Assembly: GCA_004335835.1 (NCBI GenBank)
Contig: RWJK01001663.1
Span: 54,935-118,934, forward strand
DNA: 64,000 nucleotides
Direction: 5' to 3'
DNA from: Scenedesmus sp. ARA3
Lineage: Eukaryota > Chlorophyta > Chlorophyceae > Sphaeropleales > Scenedesmaceae
Part shown: positions 35,329-45,206 of the stretch, one piece after another
Layout of the letters: each line of letters begins with the position of its first letter
Numbering within the stretch: position 1 is the first letter of the stretch
Translations under genes and position numbers: made by a program
Notes under the pieces: generated by a model
The model's input: the letters and a program-made list of their open reading frames with translations, nothing else
Database searches by the model: none
Told to the model about the DNA's origin: nothing

Positions 35329-37535
35329 GCTGCTAGTGCATGGCCCCACCTGGATGACCTCGCCTGTCAGGCGCACGCGCTCATCCGTGCGAGCTGCAGT
35401 GTTGCGCCGCAGCCCAGCAACTGTGCGCGCCAGCAGCGCCTGTTTGTTGCAGCAGCAGGGCAGCAGCAGCGGCATATGATGAGTCAACCCGCCAAGTGTC
35501 AAAAAAACACATCGCACTAGAGCATGTGCGCTATGCCAGTCTCACGTACAGCGCATAATTCACAGCATGCAGTTGCCATCATGATGCAGTTTCCTGCAGG
35601 CACTCCCCGCACCTGCAGCGGTATCACCGCCAGCATTGCAGCCATGCCGCAGATGGCCGGCACAAACCCCAGCTCCAGTGACACCATCAGCAGCACCAGC
35701 GCTGCCTCCAGCGGCCCCGCCCAGCAGAACAGCCAGAAGCTGAAACCTTCGTCAAAGCGCCGCACGTCATTACTGGCCAGGTTTATGATGGTGCCGCTGT
35801 TGGCGTGCGCCACTGCTGCTGAGTTGAGGCGCAGCACCTTGGCGTGGATGGCTGCCACGACTTGCTGCCGCATGGTGAAGCCCATGCGCATGCCGATCCA
35901 GCTGCGGGTGTCGACGATTGTAACAAAAGTAAAAGCAAACATGAAACGCGAGAGTGAGGAATAGAACATTAAGACTTGGGCGGCGCATGGGATTTCACCA
36001 TGCTCGTGCGCATGCCAATCCAGCTGCGTGGCCGGGAAAGCAGTAGTCCAGTCCTACATTGCTGCAACGTCACAGCGCTGGTGCACAAACGTCATGCCTA
36101 AAACACATTTGTGGTTTGCTGCAATTGGAAACAACTGAAGTGCACTGCGACTCACAAGAACTGGTGGTGCACCAGGGTCATGACCACCCCTCCAGAGGCC
36201 GCACACTCGAATCATCTGTGCACATGCCACAGTACAACGGATGCTGCCACACACGTGTCTACTCACAAGAACTGGTGGTGCACCAGGGTCATGCCCACGC
36301 CCCCACTTGCCACTGCAATGGCCCAGCACCAGCCCAGCCACACTGGGGTGCTGCCTGGTGCTGCTGAGTCAGCCTGCAGCCACTCCAGGAAGTGACGCAG
36401 CGCCAGCGGCGACAGCAGCCTGCAAACAAAGTGACAAAATAACAAGACGAGTGATACGCTTTGTGACGTATGTTCAGTGCTGCCTGGCGCTGCTGAATCA
36501 GTCTGCAACCATTCCAATAGCGACGCAGCGCCAGCGGCGACAGCAGCCTGCAAATTAAATGACAGAATAACATTATAAGTGACACGGTTTGTGGTAGTGA
36601 GTGTGATGGATGTTCAGTGCTGCCTGCTGCTGCTGGGTCAGCCTGCAGCCACTGCAGAAGTGACGCAGCGCCAGCAGCCTGCAGCGGGACAACCAACAAA
36701 GTAACGAGGTCTGTGACAATGTGTTACCAGACAGCTACAGTGAGGCCATGCCTTTCCCTGTCTCGTTTGCTGTGTCATATAACATGACATGTACCGCACC
36801 TGATGCCCACTTCACAGAGCACCCAGAAGGAGTGGTGCAACAGCACCGGCCAGTACAGCCGCAGCAGCGTCAGCGTTGTCAGGTTGGGGCGCTTGCGCCG
36901 CGCCGCATATTTGGCCTGTTCATGGATTGAAGTGCAAGGCAGCAAGGCAGCAACAGAAAGGGCCGGGGTTGCTGAAGCTAGTGCTGATGGGGTGGGTGCT
37001 GTGCATACTTGGCGCACAAGCCTAAGCGACGCCGCGCACAGCGTGAACTCTACGCGTCTTGTACTGCTAGCAAATAGGCAAAGAGGCTACTACTGCAGGC
37101 TGCAGCACATGCCTGGACTGGCCGCAAGGCACAGCTGCTGCGAGCTGCTCATGCACAACAGCGACAACACAAGTTATTGTACCACACAGCACAGCAGTAC
37201 CATAGCAGCAGGGGTGAGTGTATAGTGTACATCCTCATCGCCGCCGCTGCAACCACCGGCTACATAGCAGCAGCTATGTACACCGGCTACATAGCTGCTG
37301 CTGGAACCTCTCTCACTTTGAGCTTGCCGTACGCCGCTTCAAACTGGCGCGACAGCTGCGGCGCATCAGTGTCTTGTGGCAGCAGGAACTTTGCATCATC
37401 TCTGTCCAGCTGCAGGCTGTGCCAGCCTTTGTGGATGAGTGGGCCCACCCAGCTGAAGGAGATCCTGCTCCACAGCCCCGCGGCCTCCAGGGCCGAGCGC
37501 TGCTGCTGCTGCTGCTGCTGCTGCGAGTGCGGCAT
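26167..37535 (-). CDS. ABCC (MRP-type) full ABC transporter
   Basis: ATP-driven exporter with TMD1-NBD1-TMD2-NBD2, probably vacuolar. Exon starts-ends (minus): 37535-37317, 36915-36800, 36419-36267, 35901-35613, 35439-35350, 35113-34922, 34559-34481, 34260-33878, 33480-33069, 32811-32602, 32378-32232, 31827-30561, 30269-30071, 29760-29612, 29032-28942, 28664-28473, 28155-28001, 27616-27316, 27175-26979, 26680-26525, 26344-26167. These give 5175 nt and 1724 aa with every phase closed. The start is a short ABCC N-terminus ([17 protein letters not shown]) without TMD0. NBD1: Walker [10 protein letters not shown] (about 616-624), LSGGQ (about 713), Walker B VQLLDD with Asp in the catalytic-Glu position, as is usual in ABCC NBD1, and H-loop VTHQRQF. 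NBD2: GRTGSGKSS (about 1500), LSVGQ (about 1602), VLALDEAT (about 1620), H-loop VIAHR. Exon 12 adds an unusually long Ser/Ala/Gln-rich linker. It is divergent to phytochelatin synthase. Confidence 0.93.
26820..26895 (-). repeat. Copy of the ABCC exon 19 3' edge (signature motif) with donor
   Basis: Reads [20 protein letters not shown] then GTGAGT, against the real [20 protein letters not shown] then GTGAGG at 27038-26979. It lies in the downstream intron. Confidence 0.92.
27747..27937. repeat. Near-perfect inverted repeat of about 75-bp arms in ABCC intron 17
   Basis: The left arm (about 27747-27823) and right arm (about 27862-27937) are reverse complements with a few mismatches. The inner 50 bp of each arm differ by a single inserted G in the left arm. 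The GC-rich loop resembles the start of exon 18 ([11 protein letters not shown]), so exon-edge DNA was duplicated in both orientations. Confidence 0.93.
28236..28280 (-). repeat. Partial copy of ABCC exon 16 sequence
   Basis: gcaatcaggaccagcctgaa resembles gcgatcaggtccagcctgaa of exon 16 (28527-28546). Short and decayed; no donor conserved. Confidence 0.55.
28832..28866 (-). repeat. Partial copy of ABCC exon 15 sequence
   Basis: gggacatgctggtcgcgtcc followed by cagcgc matches ggggacctgctggtggcgtc and onward of exon 15 near 28975-29000. It lies in the downstream intron. Confidence 0.7.
29371..29570 (-). repeat. Two copies of the ABCC exon 14 3' edge with donor
   Basis: Copies at 29371-29445 and 29486-29560 each encode VAVVPF(V/I)LPVFAAL(L/V)IAFY(Y/H)FR and end in AG/GTGAGG; the real edge is 29612-29680. 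Spacing is about 118 bp, so three equivalent donors lie in tandem. Confidence 0.95.
29763..29920. repeat. (CAG)n tract, gapped, next to an acceptor in ABCC intron 13
   Basis: On the coding (minus) strand this is (CTG)n running straight into the CAG acceptor of exon 14. It is interrupted by 50 N, so true length is unknown. Confidence 0.97.
29814..29863. other. Assembly gap (50 N)
   Basis: Fifty N inside the (CAG)n tract; the round number suggests a scaffold gap of unknown size. Confidence 0.99.
30407..30478 (-). repeat. Copy of the ABCC exon 12 3' edge with donor
   Basis: The actcacttcatctgcagctg start and the following ccgcccgctggggctcacgc closely match 30555-30625, the real exon 12 end with its GTGAGT donor. 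It lies downstream, about 150 bp away. Confidence 0.9.
32876..32932 (-). repeat. Copy of the ABCC exon 10 5' edge with acceptor
   Basis: Reads CAG then [15 protein letters not shown] against the real [16 protein letters not shown] at 32811. It lies in the upstream intron. Confidence 0.92.
36005..36200 (-). repeat. Copies of the ABCC exon 4 5' edge and exon 3 3' edge within intron 3
   Basis: At 36005-36035 the exon 4 acceptor and first codons (CAG, CTGGATTGGCATGCGCA) recur. At 36151-36196 the exon 3 end (TLVHHQFL with GTGAGT) recurs, and a weaker third copy lies at about 36069-36097. One intron therefore carries duplicated edges from both of its exons. Confidence 0.88.
36470..36690 (-). repeat. 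Two copies of the ABCC exon 3 5' edge with acceptor
   Basis: Units at about 36476-36548 and 36612-36683 repeat acceptor plus LLSPLALRR / LLALRHF and the following Trp/Leu codons with frameshifts. The real exon 3 starts at 36419. Confidence 0.9.
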
Positions 37536-38444
37536 GCTGAGGGTATCACAGCAGGAGTGCAGAGGAGGTAAGGCTGTCAGCAAGTTGATTGCTTTCAGGG
37601 GGTGGAAGGAAGAGGCTATGACAGCTGCCCAGGTCACAAGGAGTGTGGACAGTGTATTTAATGGACTGGGCACAGAGCTGCATGACTTGGTAGCAGTTGC
37701 AGCAGTATGGCTGTGACGCTGATGAATGGGCCTGACGAATGTGCAACTAAAGATTGCCCTTGGACACCTGAAATGACAATCCAGTGGATTGCATGTGTGG
37801 TGTCGGACAGCTGCTGCTGCTGCCAAGGTTTCTGGATTAGAGCACTGTGTTGTAGACGGCCGCCGACAAACCTACTTAAAATGCCGCAAAAAGCCTCAAA
37901 CGAAGCTGGCTGGACACGTCCAGCGGCCGTAGCAGCAGGTACACCTTTTTTGCCCTCCTGTACAAGTCTGTGGTAAACCAATCTGCATTCAGAGGAATCT
38001 GATGACAACTCAATAGCGCTTTTGACACGACGAATGTCGTGGTGTGTCGGCAAGCAAGTTGAACGGAGGGATATTTGACAGCCTGACCTCCGGCAATGCA
38101 AGTTGACGGCCCTATTACCTTCATAATCACAGTTCGTAAACTCAAACTGCGATCAACCTTGTGAGCAGGTCGTCAATCCTTCCTTGTCATAATCTAACGT
38201 TAAACTTTGTCATGGTGGGCGAGAGCCTTCAGATGTTTGTTGCTGTTATCTCCTGATGTTTATCGGAAGTCTCAATCAAGTATGCTGATTGCTGAGGGTG
38301 TTATTGGGGTCACCATCACGTGAAGTTCAATCTCGACGAGCTTTTCTGTGCACATCACGCATCGCAAATCATTTAAACTGTGATTTATCTTGTGGATTGT
38401 TTATCAGCAGTTCTTACAGTCAGAGACGGGCGTGCGCGTGTCAC
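37536..38444. promoter_or_regulatory. Divergent promoter between the ABCC transporter and phytochelatin synthase
   Basis: 909 bp between the two start codons, which face away from each other, with no other gene. I found no confident metal-response element by eye. Confidence 0.6.
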
Positions 38445-39221
38445 ATGCTGCCCAGCACACTGTTCCTCGCGCTGCAGTCCTCGCAGAGCCTGCAGGCGCA
38501 GATACCCGGCGCCTTTCGGCTTCTTCAAGTCATTTCTAGCCAGCTTCGGCCCGTGCGGAGCATTGCCGAGGTCGCACGGCACATGGAGGAGCCACAGCAG
38601 GAGCAGCACGTGCAGCAGCAGCAGCTGCTGAGACAGCAACAGCAGCAACCGCAGCAGCACCAGCAACAGCCGCAGCAGCTACCTCAGGCTTCCAACACTT
38701 CTCCTGTGGCAGCCACAGCGCCGTATGCCCCTCCTACTGGAGTAAAGAAAACCTTCTACAAGCGCAAGTTGCCCTGCCCCCCTGCAACAGAGTTCAGCAG
38801 TGCCGAAGGTGCGTTCATAGTCAACAGCAGCAGCTGTGTGCATCAGCATGCAAAATATAGTCGCTTGTCCAGATATTCAAGCTGCAGCCAGTAGCCCATG
38901 CAGCCTGTGTTTACTGCTGCACTGCGTAGTAGAACTAGTTACACCCAGTGCTGGGAAGCAGCGCATGCAGCAGCTGGTGCAGTGACACAGCGCCTTCCTG
39001 CGGCTCTCAATTGTTGTTCGACCGTTGACTGCTTACCGTGCTGGTGCCGTGGCAAGTGGGATGTGCAGAGCATCTGTTTGACATATATGAGGGACAGGTC
39101 CCAGCAGCATGCAGCAGCAGCATGCCAGCACAGGTTGCACACAGCCCTTTGTACCTGTTATCAGCTGTGCCAATCTCGCAGCACCTTTTGCAGCATGCAC
39201 GCTAGTACTCAGCTGTGTAGC

Positions 39222-39262
<41 letters not shown>

Positions 39263-39509
39263 CTGCAGGGCGGTTGCTGTTTGCAGAGGCGCTGCAGCAG
39301 GGCACCATGACAGGCTTCTTCAAGCTCATAGAGCAGTACAGGTATTTTTTTAATTAAGCAGTACAGATGATAGTTTAGCACAGTTGATAGAGCAGTAGGG
39401 GCGCTGTCATACTCGAAGTTGCGCAGTACAGGTGCAGCGGCGCATGGGCTCAGCTATTAGGGCAGCTGGCCAGCAGTTGCTGCACACCTCCAAGCGCTAC
39501 TCACAGCAA

Positions 39510-39603
<94 letters not shown>

Positions 39604-39722
39604 ATGCCAACAGCACCCAAGAAGAGCCTGCATTATGTGGGCTTGCCAGCATCGCCATGTTGCTCGATGCTGTGTCAATTGACCTCAGGCAGCCTAGCAT
39701 GCACAATCTCTCACCCCGCCTA

Positions 39723-39753
<31 letters not shown>

Positions 39754-42700
39754 TGCTTTGCCTGCCCCACCCGCAGCACCCAAGATGAGCCCGCCTTTTG
39801 TGGGCTTGCCAGCATTGCCATGGTGCTCAATGCTCTGTCAATTGACCCCAAGCGGCCCTGGAAGGGCAGCTGGCGCTGGTTCCATGAGCAGCTGCTGGAC
39901 TGCTGCCTGCCGCTGGCAACAGTGGCAAAGGAGGGCGTGGTGCTGACACAGGTGCGCAGCGTGATGTGGATGGCGTGGAATGCCAGTTAGAGCGTGCAGT
40001 GCAGTGCAGTGTGACCGCTGGACCTGCCCGCTGGCCGCAGTTGCGGAAGGAGGCGTGGTGCTCACATAGCGCGCAGCATGGCGTGGATTGCAAGATACTC
40101 GATGCAGTGTAGAGCAGGCTTCAAGCAGCTGCTGGACTGCTGCCTGCCGCTGGCCACAGTCGCGAAAGAAGGGGTGGTGCTCACGGAGGCGCGCAGCAAA
40201 CAGAGCAGTGTAGCACGGTGCTGCAGCAGCAGCTGCTGCCAAAGTGGCGCCAGCAGCTGCCTCTTGCGGGCAGCACCTGCAAACGGTGTGCTGCCCTGTC
40301 TGCTGCTTGCGCTGCAGGCTGCCTGCTTGGCCAAGTGCAATGGTGCCAACGTCTCGCCGCCTCTTGCTGAGACCAATTCGTTGTGTGTGTTGCCCTTTCT
40401 CTCGCCGCAGGCTGCCTGCCTGGCCAAGTGCAACGGCGCCAACGTCTCGCTGCACCGCTTCGGCAGCTTCAGCCTGCAGGAGTTCAGGCATGCTGTAGCT
40501 GCTGTGGCTGCCAGTGGCGAGGAGCACCTGGTGGTCAGCTACAGCCGCAAGGCATTCAGCCAGACCGGCGACGGCCACTTCAGCCCTGTTGGGGGATACC
40601 ATGCTGCGCGGGACCTGGTGCTGATCCTAGACACGGTACGTAATGAGCAGACGTGTGTTGTGTGTAGCGTTGCCATGTTTGATGTCAAGGGGATGCCACT
40701 TCAGCCCTGTGGGGTCGGCAGGGCGCGTTGGAAGATATCTGAGGGTGTGCACATGGTAGCTGCCTTGCTGCTGTGTGCTGGCTGCCGGGCGTGTGCATTG
40801 TAGCACCATGCTCATTACTCTGCCCTTCCCTCATCCCTCCATCCCTTGTTGCTGCCCGGGTGTTGGCACAGCTGTTGCCTTCCCTTGCTCTTGTTTGCTT
40901 ATCAGGCGCGCTTCAAGTACCCGCCGCACTGGGTGCCTCTTCCAATGCTATGTGAGGCCATGTGGCGCGTCGACCCCACCATGGGGCAGCCCCATTGTGC
41001 TCATTGCCATACATCAACTCCACCCTTTGATAAATGATATTCCTCTCAGGATGTCCCTGTTCTGCACAGCTGCTGATGCCTTGCGTTGCTCTCGCTATTG
41101 CTGTTCATTGCTCATCAGGCGCGCTTCAAGTACCCGCCGCACTGGGTGCCGCTGCCAATGCTTTATGAGGCTATGTCACGCGTCGACCCCACCACTGGGC
41201 AGCCGCGCGGCTTCCTGCGGCTGTCAGCCAACACGCGGCCCGACAGCGTGCTGTTCACGCTGGATATACGGCCGGATGGCAGCTGGAGGGAGGCAGAGCA
41301 CTTCATCAAGGCCACCGCGCCTGAGCTGGTGCAGGTAGGTGGCTGCGGTTCCAAACACGGTGTTTGTTGTCTGTGGTTGTCGGGGGATCAGCTGGTGACA
41401 CAGTTGTGTCCAAGATTTGTGGTGAGTCTGCAAGCATCAAACATCAACATGCGTGCTGATTCCGCTGGACATCAGGCGAGATGGCAGCTGGCGTGAGGCG
41501 GAGCATTTTATCAAGGCCACTGCGCCTGAGCTGGTGCAGGTGGCAGCAGCTTTTTGTGGGTGTCTCAGCTGCGGCCTTGTTTTGTTAGGAGTTCTGCAAG
41601 TGTTGTGGAAGGCAACTGGCGTGCTGTTCACGCTAGATTTACGGCCAGATAGCAACTGGAGGGAGGCGGAGCACTTCATCAAGGCCACTGCGCCTGAGCT
41701 GGTGCAGGTGTGTGAACTTCAAGGCTTAAGTTTTGGGTGTATTTGTTTCAAGTTTTCAACTAGTGATGCCTTGCTTAAGCTATGCTATTTGAGGTAGGCC
41801 TGCAATCAATAATGGGGATGGTACCATCAAACATGGCCCTGACACTTCAAGACTCAACAGCGTGGTGCGGCTGGTGTCCATGGCCCCGCTAGTATCTGTG
41901 CGCAGCTTCATTGCAACCAAGGCGAAACATATGCTCAGAGCTGGTAATGGCTGCAATCAACTCAACCTTGCACTCTCAATAGCAAACATTCACTATGCCT
42001 TGCATGTGCAGGCAGCTGCTGCGTCGGGCAGCTGGCAGCGCCGGAGCCGGAGCCCGCCTGGTGTCAGTGGCCCCACTAGTGTCCGTGCGCACCTTCATTG
42101 CAAGAACTAGGCAATTTTGCGTAACAACCAACCAAAACTGAAGGGTCCAGAGCTGGTGCCACTGGATGCAAGCAACACGACCTCGTGTTGCGCTGACCAC
42201 GACAATGTCTTCTGCATGCCTTGCCCGTGCAGGCAGCTGCTGCGTCGGGGCAGCTGGCAGCGCCTGAGGCTGTGGTGGCCCGCCTGGTGTCAATGGCCCC
42301 GCTCGTGTCTGTGCGCAGCTTCATTGCGGTGCGCTACGCTGCTCAGATGTGTGCCAAGGACCGCTGCGTGCCGCACACCGTGAGGCAGCAGGTGCTACAA
42401 GAGCTGCGCGCGACGCCGCTGCACCAGGTGGGCTGCTGTGCTGCGTGTGTATATGTCTGCTGTAGGTTTCGATCACAGTTGTTCGCCTTGAAGGCGTGTC
42501 TGGGGTGTCGCTGACTAGCAACAGCTGCAGCATCAGCATCACCCAGGCGGCTAACTGATGCCCTGATCCGTGGTCTTGCTGGGATGCATGCAGATGACAC
42601 ATCACTGGTTGCATCCAATCAAGTTTTCACTTCAAGTCACCGCATGCATGCGATGCATCTGTTGCTTAAGCCACGGCATCTGTGGAAAAAAGTGTATTTG

Positions 42701-43422
42701 TTTGCTTTCCTGCTTGTGTGTCCCTGTAGGTAATTGAGCCGCTTGTGGAGCAGATGCGGCCCTACCTGCCAGCAGACCCGCAGCAGCAGCAGCAGCATGC
42801 AGCAGACGACCACCACCACCCCTGCCACGAGCAGCACCAGCAGGAGGCGCCGCCGCCGCAGCAGCAGCAGCAAGCTCAGATTGATCAGAAGCAGCAGCAG
42901 CAGCAGCAGCAGCCGGACTTCCTGTCGGAGAAGCTCACAATGCTACTGCTGCTGCAGGAGCCGTCTGCCTGGGGCGATGCAGCAGCATGGGCTGACCCGC
43001 AGCAGCTCAAGCAGTGGCAGCAGCTGCTGGATGCATCAGCGGTCAGCATTGTGGAAGGGGAGGTGCAGTACCTGCGGCAGCAGCTGATGCACATTGAAGA
43101 TGTGCTGCATGAGGGCCGCGATGCTGCTGCTGCTGATGATGATGGTAGTGGAGGTTTGTCTGACGGTGTAGATGCTGCTGCTGCTGCCGCCGCAGTGTGC
43201 AGCAGCTGTCCCTTCCAGCTTGATTGCACGATTAAGGGCTGCATTAAGGGCGAGCTGAGTGCAGTGCAGCACGGCTTGAAGCCTCCTCATGCAGCAGCAG
43301 CAGGGAGCAAGCAGGCAAGGCAGGAGCTGCTTGGCAGGAGCAGCAGCGGCGGCGGCGGCTGTTGTGGTGGTGGTGCTGGGGGTCAGGAGGCAGCTGGTGT
43401 CGGCCACGCATGCTGCTCATGA
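38445..43422 (+). CDS. PCS1: Phytochelatin synthase (glutathione gamma-glutamylcysteinyltransferase)
   Basis: Makes phytochelatins from glutathione for Cd, As, Cu and Zn detoxification; papain-like transpeptidase. Exons 38445-38808, 39269-39341, 39777-39951, 40411-40635, 41119-41334, 42233-42427, 42730-43422; 1941 nt, 646 aa, phases closed. The catalytic triad is intact: Cys154 (EPAFCGLAS), His260 (TGDGHFSPVGGYH) and Asp278 (LILDTARFKYPPHWVPL). Spacings of 106 and 18 residues equal those of Arabidopsis PCS1 (C56, H162, D180). An extension of about 100 residues precedes the core, starting hydrophobic/Arg-bearing (possible organelle targeting) and then Gln-rich. The C-terminal part (exon 7) is Gln-rich and ends Cys-rich (CSSCPFQLDC, GGCCGG, ACCS), as expected for the metal-sensing region. 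It is head to head with the ABCC gene. Confidence 0.96.
39222..39260 (+). repeat. (CTG)n tract before the PCS exon 2 acceptor
   Basis: About 12 CTG units run into ctggctgcag, the exon 2 acceptor at 39268. Repeat-derived sequence occupies the usual polypyrimidine-tract position. Confidence 0.9.
39511..39603 (+). repeat. Long (CTG)n tract in PCS intron 2
   Basis: About 31 uninterrupted CTG units, immediately upstream of the acceptor-like end of the duplicated exon 3 edge. A shorter (CTG)n at 39723-39760 precedes the real exon 3. Confidence 0.97.
39604..39692 (+). repeat. Copy of the PCS exon 3 5' edge, including the catalytic cysteine
   Basis: After AACAG it reads STQEEPALCGLASIAMLLDA and onward, against STQDEPAFCGLASIAMVLNA in the real exon (39777). 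The copy stops after about 26 codons. Confidence 0.95.
39995..40197 (+). repeat. Two copies of the PCS exon 3 3' edge
   Basis: Units at about 40005-40072 and 40110-40195 repeat LLDCCLPLATVAKEGVVLT (second unit) or a decayed form (first unit), followed by altered donors. The real edge ends at 39951; spacing about 120 bp. Confidence 0.95.
40300..40372 (+). repeat. Copy of the PCS exon 4 5' edge with acceptor
   Basis: ctgcag then AACLAKCNGANVS is repeated at 40318-40358; the real exon starts at 40411. Confidence 0.95.
40900..41002 (+). repeat. Copy of the PCS exon 5 5' edge with acceptor
   Basis: atcag then ARFKYPPHWVPLPMLCEAMW and onward at 40905-41000; the real exon starts at 41119. The copy lacks the exon's 3' half. 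Confidence 0.95.
41455..41712 (+). repeat. Two copies of the PCS exon 5 3' edge with donor
   Basis: Both units (41455-41540, 41620-41708) end in WREAEHFIKATAPELVQ then GTGGCA or GTGTGT; the real exon ends at 41334 with GTAGGT. Three equivalent exon ends therefore stand in a row. Confidence 0.95.
41858..42112 (+). repeat. Two copies of the PCS exon 6 5' edge
   Basis: The unit at 42010-42110 repeats the acceptor and the AAASGQLAAPEAVVARLVS region with small deletions. The unit at 41860-41922 repeats RLVSMAPLVSVRSFIA only. The real exon starts at 42233. Confidence 0.92.
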
Positions 43423-43625
43423 TGCTGCTCGTGGTGATGGGGCTTGCTGTGTGATGTGCTGTTCACGAGAGAAGTTACAAGCAGTTGCAGTTGCAAGCAT
43501 GCAGTAATTATCCCACCAAGTTGAACTTGGGTTAAACTTGAAGGCCTGCTAAGCCTGACCTGCTAGGCTTGCGCATCCATCCGTTGGGACGGGCTGTTCA
43601 GCGTACTGCATATGTTGGTATGAGT

Positions 43626-43630
43626 TGTAA
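43626..43630 (+). terminator. Candidate poly(A) signal TGTAA of PCS
   Basis: First TGTAA downstream of the PCS stop codon; green-algal polyadenylation signal by known preference. Confidence 0.4.
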
Positions 43631-45006
43631 GAGAAAGGGGCAGGAATGCATGCGACGCAAAGCAGTGCCCATGTCTCAACACAAATCGACGGTTGTGCCG
43701 ATGCTGGAAGGCCTTCCATCGTATATATAGCCAAGAGGAAAGGCCTGAGATTACACGAAGCGCACATGCCGTAGATTTTTTCCCAAGAGTAAGATCAGCC
43801 GCCAACAAACCCGATCCAATGAGTCAGCCAGCTAGCTGGGAACTACCGCCAGCTAACTGGGTAGCACGTGCTAGTGCACTAGCTCAGCATGCACTGCCAC
43901 ACTGGCCATGGAAGCAGCTGACACACCAGGCCAGGCAGCCACTGCCTGCAGGGCCAGCTGCAGTGGCACTGAAGCACTGCTGAAGTTGCGTTCTTTGACG
44001 CACACCACGTGAGCATTGTCGCAGCATGCACTAGATGTGGGCAAATCGAGTGGTCAGCCAAACCAATCCATGTCACTTCCTGGCCAGCCTTTCGGAAGTA
44101 TAAGTGACAGCATGCTGCCAGAGTGCACGCAGCGGCACCAAGCTGCACATGCAAAGGCTGACCATCTGCAAACAACAGCAGTTGACATGCTGCCTTGTCT
44201 TCCAAGAGCAGCAGCCATCATGCTGCGGCAACATCAGCAAAGACAAACCACAGCGTCTATCACAGCACCCATCGCCGAACACACGCCTCAGGTCTGCACA
44301 AAGCTGCCTATCGTGCAAAGAAAGCTGCCCTTGCTGTAGCTGCTGCTGCTGCCGCTGTATGAAAGTGCCACACAAAAAATCAAGACCCATGGCTGCAGCT
44401 TGAGCCCATCACTCTGTCAACACCTGCAGAATCACGATCTGTGCTTCCCAGCCCTACAACACACACTCCAAAGTGGCAGGGTTGAAACAAACCACCAGCA
44501 ATGCAAAACCCATACCCTTGTCAACCCACGGTGCGTGACGCTGTTCCAGCAACTGCTGCATAGTGGTTCACCTGTACAATCCAGCATAACGTCAAGCAGC
44601 CATTGCAGCTGCACAACTGCACAACCTCCAACCGCTACCCACAAGCACCTGCACACACTGTGCAATGACTGGTGGAATCAGCTGCATCGCCTTCAACCTG
44701 CATATGCCTGTAGCCGTGAGCTGACAGCCAGCGCCTGCCAAACCCCAGCCAACTGCAGTATCAACTGGCCCTATCTGCATCAAGTGTGTGCAATGCAAGC
44801 CCTGCCACTGAACCTTGATGCGCAGCTGCCAGCTGCACGCAGCACACACTGCTGCGCGCACCAGCAAAAAACCACACATAACAAACCCCGCCACCCACGC
44901 CAGCATTCGACAGTCCTAGCGCAACCACCTGACCTTCTGCCGTCAGCTGCGCCAAACTTCGAAACCTACTCCCTCCTCCTCTTCCATCGCAGTCCTCCCC
45001 TACTAT

Positions 45007-45011
45007 TTACA
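45007..45011 (-). terminator. Candidate poly(A) signal TGTAA of transportin
   Basis: TTACA on the plus strand. It lies just beyond the two downstream copies of the terminal exon. Confidence 0.4.
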
Positions 45012-45206
45012 GATGCCCTCCAGCTTTGAGCGCACTGCGGGCTTCAGCGAGCCAACCAGCCCACCCCAGGCCTCAGTGCCCACTCAGTGCCGGCTCAGTG
45101 CCTATCATCTGCACATGCCCTCCAGCTTTGAGCGTACCGCTGGCTCTAGGGAAGCCACCAGCCCACCCCAGGCCTCAGTGCTCACTCAGTGCCGGCTCAG
45201 TGCCCA
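45012..45206 (-). repeat. Two copies of the transportin terminal exon beyond the stop codon
   Basis: ccctccagctttgagcgcac and the following 80 bp recur with a 102-bp period at 45018, 45119 and 45220 (the last is the real exon). Each copy carries the end of the reading frame and a following stop. Confidence 0.95.

Larger units (their letters stand above)
43423..45011. other. Convergent 3' spacer between PCS and transportin
   Basis: Both flanking genes end here. TGTAA at 43626-43630 (plus strand, 204 nt after the PCS stop) and TTACA at 45007-45011 (TGTAA on the minus strand, about 195 nt after the transportin stop) are candidate algal poly(A) signals. No other gene recognised. Confidence 0.45.
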
